64,000 bases of DNA from positions 186,001 to 250,000 of the forward strand of contig JAEWTL010000013.1 in NCBI GenBank assembly GCA_023459495.1, in the 5' to 3' direction. The stretch is from Bacillota bacterium (GTDB taxonomy: Bacteria > Bacillota > Clostridia > Christensenellales > SZUA-584). The notes below the pieces were generated by a model, which was given only the letters and a program-made list of their open reading frames with translations, searched no databases and was not told the DNA's origin. The position numbers were made by a program, and so were the translations under genes. Position 1 is the stretch's first letter. Every line of letters starts with the position of its first letter. Shown here piece by piece: positions 58,719 through 64,000 of the stretch.

Positions 58719-60005
58719 TCAGCCTCTTATCCGCTGCCCCACCACGAGAGAACCCTGTCCCTCTATCGGCTGCACCAGATAGTAATTACCGTCGTCCGCA
58801 ATGACCTGCACCTGTACATACTGGCCGTCGGCTGTCTCCACATAATTGTATCTTACGGTATTGCCGTCTTCCGTCTCGGTCTTGGCTTCCTTCACGCAGC
58901 TTTTGCGTACCCGCAGGCCTTCCTGCGTCCCAACCAGCCGCGCGGTTACCCGCCTTTCGCCGAGAAGCGGCCCGATGTCATCTTGTATCCGTATAGTATA
59001 CACGAAGCCGCCATTATTTTCAAGTGTTGTTGCGTTACATACCACACCGGTATACTGGTTGTCCAGATACTCGTCAAATATCAGCGAATACGCGCTGCCC
59101 TCGTGCAGTTCCGGGATCGCTGTGGACGAGTACATCACGACGTACCAGTCGTTGGTATTCACGACGCGATATAGCGGTGCATAGGCCGCATCGGTTTCAC
59201 TGGTCTTGATCGTCTTGCCCGCCTCCACCTCGGCCAGCGCCTCCTCGGTGAATTTGCCGATGTTGGCGGGGGTCATGAGCTTCTCGCATCCGTCAAAGTA
59301 GAAGCTGACAATGCCATCCGAGCCCGCGTTCAGGTCGATACGCCAGCCGCTGATCGTCGCTTCGAGCGCATCCTCCTGCGCGTACAGGTCCCGCAGCGCA
59401 GCGTCCTCCATGACCACGCTCGACAGATACTCCGTGCGTTCGGTCAGCAGCGCTTCCAGATCGCGCTGCAGGGTGAGCGCGTCCTGCGGACGGTCCTCCT
59501 TTACGGCAGCTTCGATTTCGGCCACCTTGGCGCTGATACGGCTGTTGATGTCATCCAGCTGCGGGTCGATCACGCCCGCGAGGCTGACCGTCGTCTCATA
59601 GTTCAGAATCTGTTCCTGCAGGCTGAGCAGCTGCGAATAGGTGTCGTCGTTGTATTCCCAACTGAACACCTGGGCGATTGGGTCTCCCGCCGCCACGCGC
59701 TGCCCTTCCTTTGCGATGAACACAGTCTTGCCGTAGTTTTTGGCCTCGTAGACCACCTCAGTGCGCACGATGAGCATATCATAGGTCGCGGAGAACGACG
59801 TCTGCCCCTGTTCCACCAGCGACGTTGCCTGCGCCCGCGCTATTAGAACAACTACCATTATGACGACTGCGAGCACCGCTCCCAGGATCAAATAAAACCG
59901 TGCTTGAGGCTTACGCCGCGTCGACTTTGTACTATATTTCGAAGAGGCCATGCGGTCATAGGGCCGCGATGCCGGCCTTCTTCCCGCGCCTTGTGTAGAA
60001 ACCAT
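58719..60005 (-). CDS. HlyD-family-like membrane protein
   Basis: 428 aa from the ATG at 60005 with GGAAGG upstream. A basic, disordered N-terminus precedes one transmembrane helix (LILGAVLAVVIMVVVLIAR), then an extracellular part with a lipoyl-like segment (NYGKTVFIAKEGQRVAAGDPIAQVFS), a coiled coil of about 100 residues and a beta-rich C-terminus. This is the HlyD/periplasmic-adaptor shape, but no export partner is near. It starts the unit of yggS-sepF-divIVA (6 bp before yggS). Its role in division is unknown. Confidence 0.82.
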   Translation of the reverse strand: MVSTQGAGRRPASRPYDRMASSKYSTKSTRRKPQARFYLILGAVLAVVIMVVVLIARAQATSLVEQGQTSFSATYDMLIVRTEVVYEAKNYGKTVFIAKEGQRVAAGDPIAQVFSWEYNDDTYSQLLSLQEQILNYETTVSLAGVIDPQLDDINSRISAKVAEIEAAVKEDRPQDALTLQRDLEALLTERTEYLSSVVMEDAALRDLYAQEDALEATISGWRIDLNAGSDGIVSFYFDGCEKLMTPANIGKFTEEALAEVEAGKTIKTSETDAAYAPLYRVVNTNDWYVVMYSSTAIPELHEGSAYSLIFDEYLDNQYTGVVCNATTLENNGGFVYTIRIQDDIGPLLGERRVTARLVGTQEGLRVRKSCVKEAKTETEDGNTVRYNYVETADGQYVQVQVIADDGNYYLVQPIEGQGSLVVGQRIRG

Positions 60006-60118
60006 CCGATCCGTATCCTTCCTTCGGGGCGTAACTGAAGTATTCTCCGCAGGAAGCGAAAATTCCTTTATCGGAAGCAATAATATAAATCTGCATCCTG
60101 TAAGCGCGGTTTCTATAA

Positions 60119-60146
60119 GCAAGAAAAGCGCGTTTTTCGCGCTTTT
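60119..60146 (-). terminator. Terminator after the HATPase gene
   Basis: Minus strand: perfect 9-bp stem AAAAGCGCG/CGCGCTTTT around five A residues, then CTTG. Follows the stop codon at 60150 directly. Confidence 0.8.
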
Positions 60147-60149
60147 GAT

Positions 60150-60545
60150 TTACAGAGCGATGAGGACTTCCACACTGTTGCCGGTATCGTTGTAGCGGAT
60201 ATCGCTGCACAGCGCCCGTACCAGTTTGAGGCCGCGGCCCCGTTCGCTGAGCAGGCCCGCATCGTCCCGGTCGACTTCATCCGTCAGGGTATGGTCGAAC
60301 CCTCCGCCGCCGTCCGTCACACCGATGCGCAGCGTACCCTCGCTGATTTCCGTTTGCAGGTATACAGGGCTTGCGGGCGTGGGCCGGGCATGCTCGAACG
60401 AGTTAACCAGCAGTTCGTTCAAAATCAGCGCGATGTTGTACCGGCACTCGTCGCTCAGCGGCGCGATACGGCTGACGCCATTTAGAACGCCGCCGGTCAC
60501 GCTTTTAATATCTTCGAGCGCAGTCAGCACATACCTGTTTCTCAT
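60150..60545 (-). CDS. HATPase-domain protein, RsbW/SpoIIAB-like with intact motifs
   Basis: 131 aa from the ATG at 60545, which has only a weak GGTG site. The GHKL ATPase fold is complete: N-box ALILNELLVNSFEHA, G1 box GVTDGGGGFD, and the G2-type SERGRGLKLVRAL. It could phosphorylate an anti-anti-sigma factor. It lies 93 bp downstream of the sigma-factor gene and behind a possible SigB-type promoter (60614-60639). It is distinct from the RsbW-position protein (61403), which lacks these motifs. Confidence 0.86.
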   Translation of the reverse strand: MRNRYVLTALEDIKSVTGGVLNGVSRIAPLSDECRYNIALILNELLVNSFEHARPTPASPVYLQTEISEGTLRIGVTDGGGGFDHTLTDEVDRDDAGLLSERGRGLKLVRALCSDIRYNDTGNSVEVLIAL

Positions 60546-60613
60546 CGCGAATTCACACCACAACTCATTTTGTGCTTTCCGGTGTAACACACCATAAAAA
60601 ACACACTATCAAT

Positions 60614-60639
60614 ATAACCCGCTTGAGAGGCTTTAAAAC
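60614..60639 (-). promoter_or_regulatory. Possible SigB-type promoter of the HATPase gene
   Basis: Minus strand GTTTTAA (60639-60633), 12 bp, GGGTTAT (60620-60614), near the SigB consensus GTTTAA/GGGTAT. It starts in the last base of the sigma-factor gene. Confidence 0.4.
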
Positions 60640-61382
60640 TATTTTTCGTAGTAATTTCTGAATTTCTCAAGAATGCGGCGTTCAATACGCGAAACGAACA
60701 TCTGGGATACGCCGAGGCCCGCCGCCACCTCGCGCTGGCTCATATCCGCCATATAGCGCTGTTCGATAACCTGCCGTTCGACTTCACTCATATGCGCAAA
60801 GCACCGGTCCAGAAAATCCTTGTCCTCCACGCGGTCGTACTCGCTGTCGTTGCTCCCAAGGAGCTTCACGAGCTTTAGGTCCTCGCTGACAGCCAAGCAA
60901 CTGTCGAGCGACGCCGCGTATGCGGCAGACTTCGTTTCCATCAGCTCCAGCACGCGCTCCACGGAGATCTTCAGGTATTCCGCAATCTCCTCGGGAGTGA
61001 CGCCGTGGCCGGTGTTGTGCGAAAGCGTTGCGCGCGCTTCCTCAAGGTGCCGGATCATCTCGCTGTCGCGCCGCGAAATGCGGATCATATGGGTCTTGTC
61101 ACGGAAATAGTTTTTGATCTCGCCTACCAGCGTGGGGGTGGCAAAGCTGGCAAATTTGACGCCCCGGCCGGGTTCGAAGCGATCCACAGCCTTGATGAGC
61201 GCGAGCGACGCAACCTGAAACAAATCGTCATATTCCACACCGCGCCCCACAAACTTTTTGGCAATGATCTGCGCGATGTACAAATATTTCTCCACGATCC
61301 TGTCGCGAAGCCGTTCGTCCCGCGTTACCGCGTACTGCTCGAAAAGCCGCTGTTCGGTTGTCGCATCCGGCGTTGTGCTCAT
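60639..61382 (-). CDS. SigB/SigF-type RNA polymerase sigma factor
   Basis: 247 aa with GGGGTAGGA upstream of the ATG. Region 2 is EYDDLFQVASLALIKAVDRFEPGRGVKFASFATPTLVGEIKNYFRD, shown here in split form as DDLFQVASLALIK and FASFATPTLVGEI; region 3 and region 4 follow, with SQREVAAGLGVSQMFVSRIERRI as the -35 helix-turn-helix. It is the SigB/SigF/SigG type controlled by partner switching. The upstream genes for RsbV and RsbW homologues, 20 to 30 bp apart, complete the module. General stress or sporulation role is not decidable. Confidence 0.94.
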   Translation of the reverse strand: MSTTPDATTEQRLFEQYAVTRDERLRDRIVEKYLYIAQIIAKKFVGRGVEYDDLFQVASLALIKAVDRFEPGRGVKFASFATPTLVGEIKNYFRDKTHMIRISRRDSEMIRHLEEARATLSHNTGHGVTPEEIAEYLKISVERVLELMETKSAAYAASLDSCLAVSEDLKLVKLLGSNDSEYDRVEDKDFLDRCFAHMSEVERQVIEQRYMADMSQREVAAGLGVSQMFVSRIERRILEKFRNYYEK

Positions 61383-61402
61383 CCTTGTCCTACCCCTGTC
61401 GC

Positions 61403-61774
61403 CTATTTACCGCGGTTTTTAAAAAAATGCACGCCCGTCAGCAGGTTTCCCCGCTGATCGAACGAGCAGTCGTCCACCAGCGCCTCCAGCAGATACTGGC
61501 TCAAATCTTCCTCCGGCTCCTGCTCGCGCCCCTTGGCCTCCAAGGCCAGAATGTCGATACTCAGCCCCTCTTGCTTTACCGTCAGGGCAATCTCCACAGT
61601 TTCAGGCCGATACGACAGCAGCAGAATACAGCCTTCCGCACTGGCAACCTTCAAATCCTCGATGTCGTCGATGTCGAAGCCCATGCGTTCCGCGACGGCC
61701 GAAACGGCCAGCCGCACCGCAAGGATGTAGTCGGGTTTGGCGGGGACGGACATGCGCAATACGTCTTCGCTCAC
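61403..61774 (-). CDS. RsbW-position protein with degenerate ATP-binding motifs
   Basis: 123 aa, starting 4 bp inside the rsbV gene. The fold start RMSVPAKPDYILAVRLAVSAVAERMGF matches RsbW/SpoIIAB. However, the N-box reads DLKVASAEGCILLL instead of the usual E-A-x-x-N, and no DxGxG box follows (ILALEAKGREQEPEED). The metal-coordinating asparagine and the ATP lid glycines are missing, so kinase activity is doubtful. It could still bind the sigma factor. Operon order and overlap with rsbV fit an anti-sigma factor. Confidence 0.85.
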   Translation of the reverse strand: MSEDVLRMSVPAKPDYILAVRLAVSAVAERMGFDIDDIEDLKVASAEGCILLLSYRPETVEIALTVKQEGLSIDILALEAKGREQEPEEDLSQYLLEALVDDCSFDQRGNLLTGVHFFKNRGK

Positions 61775-62091
61775 TCTGCGCTCACCTCAATCACAAAGAT
61801 TTTGTCGAGCCCCGTCAGCGTAAATATTTTTGCGATATAAGGTTTGAGGTAGACAATACGGATCTCTTTTTTCGCTTCGCGCACCTTCTTGAGCGCACTC
61901 ACCAGCACGCCAAGGCCGGTCGAGTCAATGTACTTTAAGTTGGTGCAGTCGATCACAAGATCGGCAGCCTTCTCCTCGATCAGCGCCCGCAGCTCAGCTT
62001 TCAAGCTGTCGGCGTTATAGATGTCGACCTCTCCGTAGAGGCGAACATCCCATTTTTCCGCGCTCTCGTCGTAACTCGCATCCATGAGCAT
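61771..62091 (-). CDS. Anti-anti-sigma factor (STAS domain, RsbV/SpoIIAA-like)
   Basis: 106 aa with GGAGG 10 bp before the ATG. The phosphorylatable serine is in LKYIDSTGLGVLVSAL, and the fold start VRLYGEVDIYNADSLKAEL is typical. Unphosphorylated it would bind the anti-sigma factor and free the sigma factor. First regulator gene of the module, 13 bp after the lipase gene. Confidence 0.94.
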   Translation of the reverse strand: MLMDASYDESAEKWDVRLYGEVDIYNADSLKAELRALIEEKAADLVIDCTNLKYIDSTGLGVLVSALKKVREAKKEIRIVYLKPYIAKIFTLTGLDKIFVIEVSAE

Positions 62092-62104
62092 CCGGATCGT
62101 CCTC

Positions 62105-63031
62105 CTATATGTGTTTTTCCAGCCAGCCGGCGATATCGTCCCAGACCTGCTGCTTGCCCTGTTCGTTGAGCACCTCGTGCCGCATGCCCGGATAAATCTT
62201 AAACGTTAAGTCCTTAACGCCTGCTTTTTCATAATCCGCCGCGTCCTTCTTGACCGCAGCCAACTTGGTTCCGCCCATCGTGTCGAACTCGCCTGCGCCG
62301 ATGAAAACGGGCAGACCTTTAGGCGTATTGTCAAAAGTGGCCTTCTGCGCCGCGAGCTTGGTGCCCTCCAGCAGCTCGTAGGCAAATTCTGAGGTGACCG
62401 TATTGCCGCAGTAAGGGTCCGCCACATACGCCTTCACCACTTCCGGGTCAGCGCTGATAAACTCGCTTCCTGTCTCGCCCTTAAACGGCCTGTTGAGTGT
62501 GCCGAACACGAGCGAATGCAGGAACGGCGAACGGTGGTTGTAGCCAAATTTTTTCATTTCCCGCCGGGCGAGCGTCTGCACCACGCCGATCAGCATCGGA
62601 GCCACATGCCCGGTACCGGTGAGCGCGAGACCCGAGAGGCCATCACCGTATTTCGAGGCGTAGATACGCGAGAGCAGCGAGCCCATGCTGTGTCCGAACA
62701 AAAATACCGGCAGGCCGGGATGCTCTTTGCGCATGAGGGCTTCCACCGCGCGCATGTCCTCCACGATCTTCAGAAAAGCGCCGTCGTTGTCCGAATAGTG
62801 CCCCACTTTTTCTGCACTGCCCGCGGTCTTGCCATGGCCCAGGTGATCCTCGGCATATACCACAAAGCCCCGCTCCGCGAGGAATCGCGCGAACGCGTCG
62901 TAGCGCAACGCGTGCTCTACCGCGCCGTGTGCGATCTGCAGTACAGCCTTGGGCTTTTCGGCCTCCCACATGTATGCGGCGACAGTTGCGCCGTCCGACG
63001 AAATAAACGAAAATTCTTCGAATTTCACCAC
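62105..63031 (-). CDS. Alpha/beta hydrolase (monoacylglycerol lipase-like)
   Basis: 308 aa from a GTG at 63031; the GTGs at 63037 and 63028 are alternatives, but only 63031 has AGAGG at 9 bp. Motifs: oxyanion segment IAHGAVEHALRYD, nucleophile GHSMGS, acid GEFDTMGG and catalytic His GMRHEVLNE. It resembles lysophospholipase/monoacylglycerol lipase enzymes. It is the first gene of the partner-switching unit, with a sigma-A promoter (63056-63084). Confidence 0.88.
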   Translation of the reverse strand: MVKFEEFSFISSDGATVAAYMWEAEKPKAVLQIAHGAVEHALRYDAFARFLAERGFVVYAEDHLGHGKTAGSAEKVGHYSDNDGAFLKIVEDMRAVEALMRKEHPGLPVFLFGHSMGSLLSRIYASKYGDGLSGLALTGTGHVAPMLIGVVQTLARREMKKFGYNHRSPFLHSLVFGTLNRPFKGETGSEFISADPEVVKAYVADPYCGNTVTSEFAYELLEGTKLAAQKATFDNTPKGLPVFIGAGEFDTMGGTKLAAVKKDAADYEKAGVKDLTFKIYPGMRHEVLNEQGKQQVWDDIAGWLEKHI

Positions 63032-63055
63032 GCGCACACACCTCTTTTCGCGTTT

Positions 63056-63106
63056 ATGATACCATCATGCATATTTTTTGTAAATAGCGCAGGGACATGA
63101 TATAAT
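63056..63106. promoter_or_regulatory. Overlapping divergent promoters of the lipase/sigma unit and glpP
   Basis: Plus strand TTGTAA (63078-63083), 17 bp, TATAAT (63101-63106). Minus strand TTTACA (63084-63079), 17 bp, TATCAT (63061-63056). The -35 elements share five of six base pairs. Confidence 0.6.
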
Positions 63107-63129
63107 CAGGAAGAAGAGGAGAAACGGCC

Positions 63130-63699
63130 ATGCACGATTATATTGAAACCATTCGCGACAACCCCGTGATCGCCGCGGTACAGTGCCAAAGCGCGCTCGC
63201 GGCTGCGCTCAGCTTTCGCATGCCTACTGTGTTTCTGCTCAATACCGACATCTTTTCCGCCAAGGCCTCGGTAGACCAGGGGCTTGCCGCGGAATGCCAC
63301 GTTTTTCTGCACATGGATTTGATCGACGGCCTCGCCGCCAGCGCCAAGGCGCTCGACTATGTGCAGCACCGCATCTCGCCTTCGGGCATCATCAGCACCA
63401 AATCCACACTCATCAAATACGCCCGCGAACAGGGTGTGTTCTGCATCCAGCGCTTCTTCATGGTGGACAGCGCTTCCTTTGACAACGCCGTAAAAACCAC
63501 ACGCAAGGTAAGGCCCAACATGGTGGAGCTTATGCCGGGCATCATCCCCGACGTGCTGCGCCGCTTCACCGCCGAGGTGGACACCCCGGTTATCGCGGGT
63601 GGCCTCGTGCATGACCGCCGTCAGGTCATCGACGCCCTTTCCGCAGGTGCGGTGGGCGTATCGACAGGCTGTCAGGAGCTATGGGGACAGGACGCGTAA
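63130..63699 (+). CDS. glpP: Glycerol-3-phosphate-responsive antiterminator GlpP
   Basis: 189 aa, strong GAGGAG site 9 bp before the ATG. GlpP pattern: VQCQSALAAALSFRMPTVFLLNTDIF, GISTKSTLIKYAREQG and RPNMVELMPGIIPDVLRRF, with a final GGLVHDRRQVIDALSAGAVGVSTG. It binds mRNA leaders when glycerol-3-phosphate is present and blocks termination. No glpF, glpK or glpD is within the window; the FGGY kinase at 24933 is far away. Confidence 0.94.
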   Translation: MHDYIETIRDNPVIAAVQCQSALAAALSFRMPTVFLLNTDIFSAKASVDQGLAAECHVFLHMDLIDGLAASAKALDYVQHRISPSGIISTKSTLIKYAREQGVFCIQRFFMVDSASFDNAVKTTRKVRPNMVELMPGIIPDVLRRFTAEVDTPVIAGGLVHDRRQVIDALSAGAVGVSTGCQELWGQDA

Positions 63700-63731
63700 G
63701 GCAGTGGATATTACTTCCGGGGAGCATCATA

Positions 63732-64000
63732 TTGAGAGCCAAGTACAGTATTAATTATAAGCTAATTGCCGCCGTGTTGTTGCTTGTATCCATTTTTGCT
63801 CTGCTGCTTATTGCGCTAATATGGAAGGAAAATTTTTTTGCGGGTATTGTTTCAACGGTATTCCTGCTCGCTGCTGAAATTTACGGCATAGTGCAACTCT
63901 TTGGACCTCAAAGAATCAAAAGCATTACTGTCGAGTCGTCCGCAATCATAATCCAGTACAGAAAAGCAGACGTCAAAGTACTATATGAGAATATTAAGAA
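63732..64000 (+). CDS. Membrane protein, 3'-truncated by the window edge
   Basis: About 89 residues visible. The start is a TTG at 63732 with GGGGAG 11 bp upstream. Two hydrophobic helices (AAVLLLVSIFALLLIALIW and a second one ending in AAEIYGIV) are followed by a beta-rich segment IKSITVESSAIIIQYRKADVKV, reminiscent of bacterial PH-domain proteins. It is more AT-rich than the neighbouring genes. The remainder lies outside the window and no function is claimed. Confidence 0.6.
   Translation, partial: MRAKYSINYKLIAAVLLLVSIFALLLIALIWKENFFAGIVSTVFLLAAEIYGIVQLFGPQRIKSITVESSAIIIQYRKADVKVLYENIK

Noticed and set aside
1..64000. CRISPR array
   Set aside because: No evenly spaced direct repeats with unique spacers; the repeats seen are palindromes.
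1..64000. tRNA or rRNA genes
   Set aside because: No clover-leaf with a GTTCRANYC T-arm, and no conserved rRNA segments noticed by eye.

Overview
The window looks like chromosomal DNA of an anaerobic, low-passage Gram-positive of the class Clostridia, possibly Christensenellales-like (the lineage is inference; the class is better supported). Evidence: Gram-positive lipoproteins with Thr/Pro-rich linkers, SepF and DivIVA next to the PLP protein YggS, a SigB/SigF-type sigma factor with partner-switching genes, GlpP, DUF512, bactofilin, a Bce-like two-component/FtsX system, many strong AGGAGG ribosome sites, TTGACA/TATAAT promoters, and a fairly high GC content. No tRNA, rRNA, prophage, transposase or CRISPR array was seen. 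The window begins inside a DUF2812 gene and ends inside a small membrane-protein gene.

Region by region. 0-7 kb: small membrane proteins, a GNAT acetyltransferase, an NfeD-type membrane protease, rpsU (57 aa, GTG start, perfect consensus promoter) and a tandem family of Thr/Pro-rich lipoproteins with two intact copies plus decayed remnants. 7-12.5 kb: rluD, then the unit DUF512 radical SAM - der - plsY - lspA. 12.5-20 kb: membrane proteins, bactofilin with a coiled-coil membrane partner, a sugar isomerase, an ArsR regulator paired with a TIGR00300 (archaeal-type ornithine cyclodeaminase-like) enzyme, a short-chain dehydrogenase and YbjQ. 18.6-26.5 kb: a sodium/solute symporter with its small subunit behind an attenuator-like leader RNA, a VanY-type carboxypeptidase, an orphan adenine methyltransferase, galM and an FGGY sugar kinase. 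26.5-33 kb: an autoregulated PadR gene with a HAAS-FtsW/RodA fusion, an AAA ATPase, an SDR, GNAT, MFS and YjjG genes. 33-38 kb: response regulator - histidine kinase - ABC ATPase - FtsX-type permease. 38-45 kb: mtnA, a small redox operon (HD protein - glutaredoxin - FTR/rubredoxin fusion), a GT2/TPR protein and an MFS transporter. 45-51 kb: a complete oligopeptide transporter operon, oppBCDFA. 51-56 kb: a threonine aldolase-like enzyme, DUF47, a flippase-like LPG-synthase-type membrane protein and a GT4 glycosyltransferase preceded by a hairpin-dense, probably structured RNA region. 56-60 kb: HlyD-like protein - yggS - sepF - divIVA. 60-63 kb: lipase - RsbV - degenerate RsbW - SigB/F - second HATPase. 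63-64 kb: glpP and a truncated membrane protein gene.

The most interesting signals are (i) the leader RNA of the symporter operon with mutually exclusive antiterminator and terminator helices, (ii) the roughly 260-nt hairpin cluster between divIVA and the GT4 gene, (iii) the partner-switching module in which the RsbW-position protein has lost its ATP-binding motifs while a second, intact HATPase lies downstream behind a possible SigB-type promoter, and (iv) the PadR operator geometry in front of the HAAS-FtsW/RodA fusion. Modular palindromic repeats recur in intergenic spaces. All functional calls are from motif recognition by eye; no database search was run.
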